Part shown: positions 54,552 through 64,000 of the stretch, in pieces | Numbering within the stretch: position 1 is the stretch's first letter | Layout of the letters: every line of letters starts with the position of its first letter | Assembly (NCBI RefSeq): GCF_958295425.1 | Contig: NC_081139.1 | Span: forward strand, 22,826,888 to 22,890,887 | Reading direction: 5' to 3' | Length of the DNA: 64,000 nucleotides | Source: Solea solea | Taxonomy: Eukaryota > Chordata > Actinopteri > Pleuronectiformes > Soleidae | Made by a program: the position numbers and the translations under genes | The notes under the pieces: generated by a model | Database searches by the model: none | What the model was told of the DNA's origin: nothing | Seen by the model: only the letters and a program-made list of their open reading frames with translations

Positions 54552-55164
54552 GTGACTTTCACTTTCACTCATTCATTCATTTCATTCATTCATCTGTTTA
54601 CAGCCTAATTTAATTGTACACAGTCCTTTATTACCATCTGTAGTTCTTCTCATATTTGTATTAACACTTTTACTTCTACTGTCACTTTACATTTTTAATA
54701 TAGTTTATATTGTATAAAACATTTTTACTTATGCGGTCACTTTATAGTTTAATACAGTTTATACAAAACTGTACAGTTTGTATAAAACATTTTATTTCTA
54801 GTCACTTTCTATTTTTTATATAGTTTTTGTATAGACGTTTAGCACGGGTTAACTTAACACAGTTATATATTTATTTTCTATGCAAATGTTTAATTCCTCT
54901 GCACATTTTTTAACTTTAAGATGTTAACTCCTGCTTATTTCTAATTTCTCTGTACATATTTCAATTCTATGCGAATGTTTAATTTATCTGCAAATGTTTA
55001 ATTTTGCTTCATATGTTTCGTTTCATTTCTTTGATTTCTCTGTACACAATTAAATTTACATTTATCTCAGGTCAATTTCAGCGTATAAGTTAACTCTAAT
55101 GTATGTTTAATGTATTTTCAATGTATGTTACTGCTACTGGATGATTGAATTTCCTTCGGGATCA

Positions 55165-55170
55165 ATAAAG

Positions 55171-55218
<48 letters not shown>
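55165..55218. repeat. (ATCT)n LINE tail
   Basis: Perfect tetranucleotide repeat of 54 bp that ends the LINE copy. Confidence 0.97.
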
Positions 55219-55629
55219 AATAAATGAAGGATTTTTTCCCTCGCCCAAAGAAATATTGCGTTTTAAAATAAATATCACCTTTAAAAATGTGCATTAGGAG
55301 CTTAAAAACTCAAGGAAGTCATGGAACAACATGTGGACATTAGCTGTGCAAAGTCTGATGATGCTGAAGTGAAGCAGAGTAAAATTACAGAGGTTTTAGT
55401 AAAGAGATGCCTAGGTGACTATCTATACCATTTAAGATTACTATGGGTAAAAAATTATTAAACCCATTTAATTTTATTTACATGTCACTGTCGGTCTAAT
55501 AAAAACTTGTTTTGAATTAAATTTTTATTTTTATTTTTTTGAAAAATCAATATATTTGGGGCATTTTTCTCTGGAGTGTCAGCGCCAACTCTGAGCCTCA
55601 GCCTGTTCAGGGCCATAGCTCCGGCTAGC
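55219..55629. other. No recognised feature
   Basis: AT-rich. The minus frame overlapping 55485-55745 is unrecognised. Confidence 0.45.
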
Positions 55630-55765
55630 ATTAGCCAATCACGTACGAATGTGTATGATGTAGTTTGACGGACATTCGCTCTTCTCCAATCAAAACAAGC
55701 TAATGGCCGTCTGGAATGACCAATCAGACCAGGAAGAGGCCTCAAAGCATGCTGGGAAGTCTAGT
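55630..55765 (+). promoter_or_regulatory. CCAAT/ZNF143-type TATA-less promoter
   Basis: Three CCAAT boxes lie at 55635-55639, 55686-55690 and 55720-55724, each followed by C (CCAATCA or similar, the NF-Y form). A Staf/ZNF143 site, GCATGCTGGGAAGTCTAGT at 55747-55765, matches the inverse of ACTACAATTCCCAGCATGC at 17 of 19 positions. There is no TATA box. This combination is typical of vertebrate housekeeping promoters, often with the start site just downstream of the ZNF143 site. It implies transcription to the right from about 55770, though such promoters can be bidirectional. Confidence 0.6.
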
Positions 55766-55821
55766 TCTGTTAGAAGCGGTTTTGTCGCGGTGGAAATAGC
55801 TTGTTTTGCTCAACAACAAAG
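55766..55821 (+). other. Candidate non-coding first exon
   Basis: Begins just after the ZNF143 site and ends in ACAACAAAG followed by GTAAGA (donor GT at 55822-55823), a good donor. It holds CpGs (AAGCGGTTTTGTCGCGG) and no ATG, so it would be all 5' untranslated. The start coordinate is approximate. No upstream coding fragment is recognised, so the gene cannot be named. Confidence 0.5.
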
Positions 55822-56199
55822 GTAAGACAACATTTCTGGTTGTATTTCTTGAAAGCAAGTTGTTGTTTTGCTCTTATTTTGTGGCTGGATCCGTGAGTTT
55901 TGGTCGTAGAGTGATAAAAATGGTACTTTTGTAATCTGTGAAGTCTCCACTATCGAGCAGACATGTTTTTGTTTTTTTCAACATGACGTAGCTGATTCTC
56001 AGGTGCCGCTTTGAAATGTTTACACTGTTATGGTGTTTTCGGCTGGTGTTGGTTCTATCACTTGGCGTTTAGTCTGTGTTTGGTGAACATAAGAATGGTT
56101 TTTATGAGCTTTTAGCCGAGTTTCTGAGCTTTCTGTGGGTATGCTGCATGTCAAGAATGATCAAAAGTAAACATGCCTTTGATACTTAAGTGTCACAGT
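55822..56199. other. Probable first-intron sequence
   Basis: T-rich, intron-like sequence directly after the donor. No repeat or exon recognised. Confidence 0.4.
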
Positions 56200-56550
56200 G
56201 AGTGTGGCTGCCCCCTGTATCGGGGCAGCCCAGTGGAAGAGTTGGAAGTGGAAGCTATACTTTTCTTTTAGTATTTTTTTATCAATAAATGTGTTGGAAT
56301 AAAAAGATGACAAAATGGAGTGGTGTGGGTTTGGACCTAGCCTCTGCTGTTCAGGATGTATTGCTAATCATAGACCCATTAAAACGCAGTGGTGATTAAG
56401 AGGTTAATGTATTTTATGAGTGGGGTCCACAGTCTTGGCACAGAGGCAGTACCCAGCGGTTTGATGTGTCTGGCACCCTCTACCTGGCTTGGGCAGGAAT
56501 CAAACCCACAACTTATACAGCTCTTAGCCTCAGCTCTTTATCTCAGATGC
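56200..56550 (-). mobile_element. Possible tRNA-derived SINE
   Basis: On the minus strand GGGTTTGATTCCTGCCC (56510-56494) is a B-box-like word. Upstream, 'CTGAGATAAAGAGCTGAGGC' (56546-56527) could be the A-box region. The far end has 'GGGGCAGCCCAGTGG' near 56223-56237. Structure is uncertain. Confidence 0.4.
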
Positions 56551-57844
56551 CATCATCGGAACTCCTGAGAGGATGCTCGCCCACATACTGTACGAGTAAC
56601 CTTAAACCTCAAATGGATCTTCATTGTAACAGTTATCCACAGCCGTTTTTAATCAGGACTTGTAGAATATCATGAGAGGGCATTTAATTCTTATATAGGT
56701 AAAGGAACGACACATAACTATGAATGTTGTTTGTGTCTCTTGCCTTTTTCCTTCTCCTCCTCTCTGGGTGTTTTTCCAAATGTGGAAATGTGAGTGTATT
56801 TTCAAAAAGTCTATCAACTGGTGCTATTTGAATATTCTCAAGAGGGTGTAACAAGGGCACATAATTAAAAGAGCACCAGGCGCTCTTGTACACCAGGGCA
56901 TTTCATTGCCGTTTTCTGCCTAATATGGCATTTACTTTATTTTCATGAATCCATTTGTCTGCTTTGCCACTCGCCAATTTTTATTCGTTATTTTTATTTG
57001 TATTTTTGTTGGAGTGAAGTTGAATCTAACGCTGGGCATCAGCAATAAAGCTACAATATTACTGCAGCTGGAATCTTGACATGTTTAATGACGTGTTAAC
57101 CAACTCTATCATTGCAACCATCGTCCCTATTCATTTTCTATGAGTACCTCATATTCACACTCTGAATCGTCAGAATCATTTTCACCTGGGCTTTGTTAAG
57201 ATGTTCTATAATTCTGAATTTTATTGAACTTATGATCTGCTGTAGCTCCATATTCATGCATCTCTATACAGATATGTATACATCAGTAGTGGATGTGTGA
57301 CAATGAATGTGTGTGTCAGCAAGTGAGGCAGGCCAGAGGTAGAATAGTAGAATGCAGTATTCAGAGCTTATTAAATGAAGGTTTTGTTCAGTTTGCTCCA
57401 GATGTTGAGTCTATGTGTTTTATTTTTACATTCTTGGCCCGCGGCCTGTATATATTTTGGATTGAGCGGAGAGTATATAATATCAGTGGAAAATGCTGCG
57501 GTCTGGTACCTTTTAAATAACATTTCCTCCTTTTTCTACTGCTGTCCTGTTTTTCTTTCCATGTTGTCTTTTATTCGGGAATGAGCTTTGAGAGGTGATG
57601 TTTAGAAAAGCGCTGGAATGAGACTGGCTGCAGGGTTTAGGGAATCACTGGAGACCCCTACACACATTTACGCACCCTCATATACAGTACATACACAAAC
57701 CACACAGAAACCACACACACAAGCTGCTGGTGCTAAATACGAGAGGAAGAAAGTAAAAACTTTTAAACGAAGAAGGTCAGACACGCAGTCCTTCCTCTCG
57801 GGGTGGCCCTGCTCGAGCTGTGGGGAGTGAAAGATGTAGACGTA
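56551..57844. other. No recognised feature
   Basis: Plain sequence with a CA-like patch at 57690-57722. Several 60-75 codon frames are unrecognised. Confidence 0.4.
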
Positions 57845-58061
57845 CTAATATTTGATTCCCTCTCTCCCTTATTTGGCCAGTGGAAGGAATTATACTGACG
57901 GTGCTCAGGGACCCACATTTTGGACTTCCCTTTCCTCCATTTCTGATTTATTTCAGAACAAATCGTAGCCGAAGCAGGCTAAAATCTGCACCGGAGCAGT
58001 TAATGGAGTTGTAAGGCTGAGGAAGACTCCAGGGAAATATAACAACAGGGCTTAAAAAGTT

Positions 58062-58120
58062 CTGTCTGTCTGTCTGTCTGTCTGGGTATGTCTCTCTCTC
58101 TCCCTCTCTCTCTCTCTCTG
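58062..58120. repeat. (CTGT)n and (CT)n tracts
   Basis: CTGT repeats at 58062-58084, then CT-rich sequence at 58089-58120. The latter may serve as the polypyrimidine tract of the adjacent exon. Confidence 0.93.
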
Positions 58121-58133
58121 TGTCCTGTGGTAG

Positions 58134-58224
58134 ACCACAGTTCCCAGTCAGAGAAGAATGTTAGCTCCTTCACATCTACCCTCATGGTGGGCCCTGTCAT
58201 CACCAAACCTCCGTGCATGTGCAG
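58134..58224 (+). CDS. Candidate 91-bp exon, unidentified
   Basis: A (CT)n tract and CTGTGGTAG precede it (AG at 58132-58133), and GCAG/GTACAT follows (GT at 58225-58226), so both splice sites are good. One plus frame is open throughout: 'HSSQSEKNVSSFTSTLM' then 'VGPVITKPPCMC', phase 1 in and 2 out. A second plus frame is also open, and the minus frame is open too, so coding status is not proven. It is in the same orientation as, and 2.3 kb downstream of, the candidate first exon at 55.8 kb. It contains ATGs at 58158 and 58184 that could start translation. I do not recognise the peptide. Confidence 0.33.
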
Positions 58225-58450
58225 GTACATTATTAATGTGTGGCCCTTTCTTGACAGAATTTGTTTGGCTGACAGCGTGACTTGTCAAAATGTGATTCAA
58301 AATGATTTACTTAGGCAAATAAAGCTTTGCTTTGTTGCATTTTCTACAGACATGAAGCACTGCATAGGAGAGCTTAAAGCTGCAGAAATATATAGTGATG
58401 TTGTTGTTATTATTATTATACAAGGGCCTCAGAGGGAACATTTGCATGTA

Positions 58451-59194
58451 GGATTTTTCACTTTTCTTCTATCGCGTCTAACATGCCACGGCATCATTTT
58501 GTACATTTTGTGGCGTGATGGACCCAAGTCGCCGTAAACAGGCATTTCTTTTCACCGTCAACCAAAGCGTTGTTGCACTCTCTGTTGTGGAAACGTCTGC
58601 AAAGAAGAAACCGCTGTTGTTGGAGGGTTTCACTGGTTATAGTAATATATAGCAACTGTACATAGCATTGTGTCATAGAGCTACCCACAAAAAACACATG
58701 TTTCCCCCTCCATTATGAGCGCAGTCTGGCCGCGGACAAGTGTGTGATGTCATCTGAAGAATCTCAAAGCTGATTGGCCGTCGCATGAGCGCGATTTTTC
58801 GCCAGAGTTGAAAAATTTGAACTCGAGTGACAGATGTGACAGTAAGGGGAGGTCTGTTTCCTCTAAAATGTCATAAGATAAATGGTCACATATGTGCTGC
58901 CGTACTTGCATTACAACAGTCTGCTAGAACGCAATCAACTGTTTGACTAGTTCAGATCGTCTGACGTGATTTTCTTCTCATACATTCCTGTAGCGACACA
59001 GCTCATCTGTGAGACAGCACACAATAGGCTTCTTACATGGTTGGTGAGTGAGACAGTGATTGGATAAATGCGGCACTTCCAGGGAAGCTCTGCATCTCTG
59101 GGTTCTGTGGGCGGACGTGGATGCTGGGCTGATGCATGATGATTGCAGGAACAATCTGAAGAACAGAACCACCTTTTGCACACAGAGAATTTTG
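58451..59194. other. No recognised feature
   Basis: Plain sequence. 'ATTGGCCGTCGCATGAGCGC' near 58775 is CpG-bearing. No exon support. Confidence 0.4.
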
Positions 59195-59261
59195 TGTAAA
59201 TATGTATAAATAACTGGGCCTGAAATGAACTTCCCCTGTTTAAAACACCAGCAACTGCCAC
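59195..59261 (-). mobile_element. Terminal piece of the 17.3-kb hAT-like family
   Basis: 'TATGTATAAATAACTGGGCC', 'TGAAxxxAxCxTCCCCTGTTT' and 'CCAGCAACTGCCAC' correspond to 17404-17464. The left limit is unknown, and a matching 8-bp flank was not found. Confidence 0.6.
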
Positions 59262-59384
59262 TGGCTGGCACCATGGCTGGTTGAGGTTTTGCAACCAGTC
59301 AACTATTGGACAGTCGCTGTCAATCTGGTGTCCGCTCATATGTGCCGTGATACATCATCTAATTTCTTCTAAAAGGGACCCTCA

Positions 59385-59525
59385 TTTATAGAAAGCAACT
59401 GAGAAGTAGGCTAATTTTCCCATAGATTTCTTTTTGCAATAAGGGGAGTCTATTTACGATATTGGGTTGTCCTCAACCTGCAATTTAGAAGACAAAGCCC
59501 ACCTTTTATACATGGTCTATAGTCT
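59385..59525 (-). mobile_element. 'CGACTCCACTGG' family element, copy 2
   Basis: On the minus strand: 'GACTCCCCTTATTGCAAAAA', 'GAAATCTATGGGAAAATTAG', 'CCTACTTCTCAGTTGC'. It aligns with 9603-9795 and the recalled family order. Confidence 0.6.
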
Positions 59526-60757
59526 TGACACAAAGCCAATAACTTCCTGTGTGCAGTGCCAGAATGTCACTTGGTGACACAAGATCTAACCAACACTATA
59601 CTGAGCAATACAGAGAAAGAATCATGTGGAGCTGATAGAAGTTTGACTGTAAGAGATTTGTTTATATTTAAAAGTTAGTCACTACAGTTTAAATATGGAT
59701 GGGAGGTGGTCTACTAGTCTGACAGTGCCCCCTCTTAGCGTAAGGATGCTTCATCATTCATGTTCCTGCTTTCTTTCTTTTTTTCCATGGGCTTTTGTTA
59801 AAAGTAAGGACAACAGAGTTATCAAAATGGTGCAGTTGTTAAACAATGACCAGAAGAGTGTATTGACCAGAGAAGAAGAGCAACTCTCAACTTTCACAGG
59901 AGTAGTGTTGGGGGAGTGGAGGTGGGAGGGCGGGCGCAGTTGTTGGATGAGAGAGGGGAGAGGTGCTGCTGCACTTCTAGTCTGCAAGAGACAGAGAGGG
60001 TGGGAGGGTGTCAGGGCAGAGGTCAGCAACGAGGGGGGGTGAAGGGTAATGAAGGATGAGGGAGTGAGAGAGACACAGCATCTGGATCCAGAGCTGATTC
60101 CCAGCCAAGTTACATTTGTTTAGTCTGAAAGACAAGAGTGTAGGGGAGCAGAGGAGGCAGGGGAAAAAAAAGTAAGGCCAAGAGAATAAAAGCAGTTCAA
60201 TAACGGAGAGAGGGAGGGAGGGGAGAGCAGGTGTGAATGTGCATTAATATGAATGGGTTTGTGCCTGCATTACATGTCAGCAAGTACTGCGTGAGTGCAT
60301 GAGTTTGGAGGGTTGTTTTTAGAGGTCAAAACAATCCAGTTTGGACCACATTTTACAACTCTACACGCTTTACAACTAAGTCCACTTCGACAAGGAGCAG
60401 TTCAGACAGATGTTTTAAACAATAAGCCATTCATGACTCTATTATCTGGAAAAAAAATGCTGAGATGTTAAGGACAAAGAGAGACATGCTCAAATTGACG
60501 GATGCAAATAGGAACTTGCACTCACAGAGCTGTTTCTGCACTAATAATATTGGTGGGTGTACAAAAATAAGAATCAGTCATAGTTGTTGGGAAAAAAACA
60601 GCTTTAATGCTTCAGTATTTATGTGTGTATGTTTGTGTGTTTGTGTGTGTGTCCAAGGATCTACTATCCTCTCCCTTCTCACCAAATTCAAGCCTCAGGG
60701 GAGGTCAACTCCTCTTGACCTCTGCGTTCCACAGCCCGGCACCACAGCTGGGCCACA
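59526..60757. other. No supported gene
   Basis: GGAG-rich purine stretches at 59910-60040 and 60205-60235. A plus frame 59695-60042 contains 'SKDNRVIKMVQLLNNDQKSV', unrecognised and ending in the purine-rich tract. T-run and TG-like text at 60620-60655. Confidence 0.4.
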
Positions 60758-61051
60758 CACACACACACACATGCGCGCACACACAAAGATTTGTGCTGCT
60801 ATTCTTCCTAGAACACTGAATTAACTTGAACTCATTTGGACACCCTAGCCAAGCGTTATCTCTAACCTTAACCATAACCAATTAATGCCAAACCCTAACC
60901 TGAACCTAATCACAGTTCAAATCTTAACCACCTAAACTTAACCAGTTGCTCAGAAATAAGGTTCTTCTTCATTAAGACCAGGTTTTGGTCTCTATTAGGA
61001 CTACTGGTCCTGATTATTGCTTAAAATGTAAATGAGTCAGTGTTAATGCCA

Positions 61052-61096
<45 letters not shown>
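60758..61096. repeat. Microsatellite-associated GTCC repeat, copy F
   Basis: CA at 60759-60785, then 'GCGTTATCTCTAACCTTAAC', 'TTCATTAAGACCAGGTTTTG', 'GGACTACTGGTCCTGATTAT', 'GTCAGTGTTAATGCCAGA', and a 40-bp (AC)n at 61056-61095. Confidence 0.85.
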
Positions 61097-61099
<3 letters not shown>

Positions 61100-62339
61100 C
61101 CCAGCTCATAAACCCTGTTGCCACCTAAACTCTAACAAGCCTAAAAGGGGCAGACAAATAAGATGGAACTAAAAAAAAATCAAGTTGTTGCACAGAGGAT
61201 GATGATGAAAGAAAAATAAGTGGACAAAACTGTGTTCTGGAACAACAGGATGCAAAAAAGCCGTTTTAAGGAAAAGCAGGGACCGATCCAGACAGAGGCC
61301 AGTGTTTTCACCTTCATGTCATGCAGCGTACAGATAGTGCTTTGTTTTGCTGGAATCCAGTTGTATGACCCATGAGCATTCCCCAGCTCCTCACTCACTG
61401 ACCTCTGACCTCCCCATGCCCTCACACAAACACGTACACACACAGTGATATTTGGGGATTTCTAGGATATACAGTATACAACATTATGCACAATCAGTTA
61501 GGACATTGTGCTGGCAAACTGGGCTTGATGCCAGCCTTTCTTACCCTTATAGTCTACGTCTGTGTATGTGCATGTGTATGAGTGCCTCTTTATATGCTAT
61601 ATTATATCCATTATGTGTGTGTGTTAGACCATGTATGTGAGTAAATTAGAGCGTACGTGAAGGTCCACATAGGTAGTGGCAACAATTTATAGATAATTGC
61701 AAATAGAGATTGAACGGAGTAAAGTGAGTATTTTTTTTGTACTTCTGATCTCAATCTATATGGCTCCATGACCCATGACCCCATGTCTTGTCTGTGACCT
61801 CATCAAAGAGAAATGAGAAAACAAGCATCCCTCTTGAGGACAGCAGCCATTCATCACTCCATCTTTGTCCCCTTTTTATAGCCTTCTGTCCGTCGTAAGA
61901 AGAAATCGATGTCTGAAAAGGATAGAAAGACACAAAGAGCACAATCTCTCATACTCACGCACTCTGCCACAACAAAGTACAAAGAGAAAGAATCTGTGTG
62001 CAGCACAACTTTATGAGTTTGCTGTGAGGCTGTAGCCATTGTTTGGGCTCAAAGCACTTGACCTTGTGATGAATATAATGGAACAATTTTGCAGTAGTGC
62101 ATTTAGAAACTTTAACGTTATCCCTAGGAGTTTCTTTGATTTTTTTTCTCTCAAAATGATCAAACTCAAGGGGTTATACAATTTAAAATTGCAACCGTTA
62201 TATTCTGTGGTTAAAGCGCTAGTTGGTCACTTTTTCGCCCTTTTCTCTACGGAGCTCGCCCTACAATTTCGGGGTACATATTTTTACAACACAACCATAA
62301 ATATCCATCATCCATCCTTTGTCTTCTATCCTCACTGTA
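61097..62339. other. No recognised gene
   Basis: Plain sequence. From about 62205 ('GTTAAAGCGCTAGTTGGTCA') it may already belong to the T1 copy that follows. Confidence 0.4.
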
Positions 62340-62803
62340 GTAAATACTTACCACTGACACTCATGCTGACCCATGTGCATTTGTTTTCAATGCAGTCAGC
62401 AAACACAAGCTGTGGAGCCAGAACGGCATCCGTTTTGCATGTTTCTGTGTTTTTCAATTCTCACCATTTCTTCTGATGTAAACTCATGTGGCCCAGTCAT
62501 TTCCTCTTCTTCGCTTCCTCCCACAACGGTTTTCTCTGCTTCTTTTTTGCCGGTTTGCCGGTGCCATGATGAACACCTAAATAACTCTATCTAATAGCTG
62601 CCTTCATCCTACAGCCAGTACCTGGCATGGGGGTGCATGCGTATAGTGCTGCGAACCAATTTGTGTTTCTCGCAAGATCTCCTGATTTGCAGGACTCCCG
62701 GTTGGTGGCCCTGATAATCAAGGCTGGTTTTCCGTAAGTTCAACCATCACAATGACTCCAAGGCTGTTAAATTAGGGTAAAAATCCTGCATAGTTCCGCC
62801 TTA
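62340..62803 (+). mobile_element. Dispersed repeat family T1, copy 3
   Basis: 'CCATGTGCATTTGTTTTCAA', 'AACACAAGCTGTGGAGCC', 'TGTTTTTCAATTCTCACCA', 'CAACGGTTTTCTCTGCTTCT' and, at the end, 'CACAATGACTCCAAGGCTGT' with 'CATAGTTCCGCCTTA'. It aligns with copies 1 and 2. The last two blocks are closest to copy 1. Confidence 0.75.
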
Positions 62804-64000
62804 AGCTTGAGCAGTCAGCTTTATATTTGCATAAACATTCAGCATTATGACAGTAATAGTAAACGTGTAGGTTATATCAGGGCATTTTCAGACACCAGAC
62901 TGCAGTAAGTGCAAGTTCTGGTTGCATCATGGTGACCATGAAACCATTCCTTACATTTTCTGGATGTAACTTTTAATGCAGTGTTATTTAGGCCAGTGAC
63001 ATATTTTGGTTTGTGACACAGTGAGAAAAAGAGATAATCGATAGATATCATCAGTAGCTGTGAATGCTTGTAATTTGTTGGTTAATATACATAAATGTAC
63101 TCATATAAGTGAGTATTATTCACAGTGATTGATTTGAATGTGTGTAACTGCAATGATTATTTAGATTGCGATTTGCTTGCTGGGTTTGTCCCTGAAGCTT
63201 CATTTTCAGATAACCTTTGACCTGCGTCATGTACGTGTTTATATAGTTGACAGCATGTCCGTGAAATGTATCGAAACAAGGAAAATGGATCTCTTTAAAC
63301 AACTGCAATGGCAGATTTCTGCCAAACCTGAAAGAAAGCCCATTCACCCTGCTCAGTATCCACTGTGAATAGCAATGAACACAACAGCTGGTCATGTAGC
63401 GCACAAGTGCCTGGCAAGTTTTTGTGTCTGTTTCGTCTCCAGTGGCCTTGTCCTGTTTTCCTATTGTCTGCTTGACTCAGACCATGACTAATGCATACAT
63501 GCATACCAGCAATATTACTGCTGTTTTCCTCTAATACCGTTAGTCAGTGGTGTTTAGTGATTATTATATTATGTACATTATTTCAAACCAATCCAATTAA
63601 CTTCAATATGCAGCAATAATGAGGCAACTGGCAACTTTCAAGTCCCTGTTTGGTCAGTTTCATATAAAGACACTGCAGTAGCTGCTAAGGGCAAAGAAAG
63701 AACAATTTTAAACACTGCTAATTCTTGTTAAACATGTTTGCTAACAGGGAATTATAATACCACTATATGTGACACATTTAATGTTTAACAATACATACTC
63801 TATTACAAAAACAAATTGTAAAATAAATCAATTAATGGTTTAATCATACAATATAAGACCTGGTAAACAACGGACACTTTAAAGAGAAGTGGTTTACTTC
63901 ATGTCTGCATTAGAAGACATCACACAGCAACACAAGCACTGTCAATTATAAACTTCATGACCACAAACACGAAATGATGCTCAGACAAAACCTTGCACAA
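62804..64000. other. No recognised feature
   Basis: AT-rich sequence to the window end. A 70-codon plus frame at about 63160-63365 ('FDLRHVRVYIVDSMSVKCIE') is unrecognised and of a length expected by chance. Confidence 0.45.

Larger units (their letters stand above)
54140..55218 (+). mobile_element. 5'-truncated LINE (Rex1/L2/CR1-type group)
   Basis: The coding remnant 54140-54551 is followed by a T-rich 3' untranslated region with a degenerate tandem motif (GTCACTTT...ATAGTTT...GTATAAAACATTTT, about three rounds at 54678-54840). It ends 'GAATTTCCTTCGGGATCAAT', 'AAAGT', then (ATCT)n at 55165-55218. That 3' signature is a fish non-LTR retrotransposon tail. The 5' part with endonuclease and most of the polymerase is absent. 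Confidence 0.8.
57845..58450. promoter_or_regulatory. Candidate conserved block around a possible exon
   Basis: Repeat-free text on both sides of the CT tract: 'TTATTTGGCCAGTGGAAGGA', 'TTTGGACTTCCCTTTCCTCC', and after the exon-like segment 'TACATTATTAATGTGTGGCC', 'GAATTTGTTTGGCTGACAGC', 'AAAATGTGATTCAAAATGAT' and 'TTGCATTTTCTACAGACATG'. Looks selectively constrained, but this is inference. Confidence 0.35.

Noticed and set aside
63160..63365. 70-codon plus frame near the window end
   Set aside because: Length expected by chance in AT-moderate DNA. No splice signals or recognised motif.
1..64000. Endogenous retrovirus, rRNA genes, microRNA hairpins of known families
   Set aside because: No paired long terminal repeats, no gag/pol-like frames, no rRNA core sequence and no known mature microRNA were found by eye. 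Absence is not proven without a search.

Overview
The window is nuclear DNA from a ray-finned fish, most likely a percomorph teleost. About fifty (CA)n/(TG)n tracts lie roughly one per 1.2 kb, many of them embedded in a 'GTCC...CACAAAGAT' microsatellite-associated repeat familiar from teleosts. Around these lie other typical fish repeats: a tRNA-headed SINE with a TTATCCTCC tail, Tc1-like and hAT elements, and a LINE 3' end closing on 'GGGATCAATAAAGT(ATCT)n'. There is no prokaryotic feature, no CRISPR array, no rRNA gene and no intact recognisable protein-coding gene.

Layout. 0-10 kb: a copy of a dispersed family here called T1, an A-rich stretch, one microsatellite-linked repeat, and a Tc1-like transposon carrying a nested SINE. 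10-16 kb: a likely conserved non-coding block, an hAT element with a perfect 8-bp target duplication, a candidate coding exon near 14 kb and further dispersed repeats. 17-21 kb: a long GTCC repeat array with an 8-bp-duplication insertion inside it, an ISL2EU-like transposon relic with a fragment of its accessory protein, an intact 150-codon minus-strand reading frame, and a SINE in which a CA microsatellite has arisen. 24-31 kb: AT-rich, with LINE and hAT fragments, a 42-bp tandem triplication and two inverted-terminal-repeat elements. 31-46 kb: long tracts of repeat-free, homeodomain-core-rich sequence alternating with microsatellites, the look of a regulatory gene desert. 46.8-48.9 kb: an hAT element with a nested SINE (both target duplications visible) and a foldback MITE. 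54-55.2 kb: a 5'-truncated LINE. 55.6-58.2 kb: a CCAAT/ZNF143-type promoter followed by a splice donor, then a 91-bp exon-like segment on the same strand, the best candidate for the start of a real gene running off to the right. 59-64 kb: more MITE and T1 copies and unremarkable sequence.

Most assignments of repeats rest on comparing copies inside the window and on recalled family signatures. Most exon and regulatory calls are inferences without homology search and are scored accordingly.
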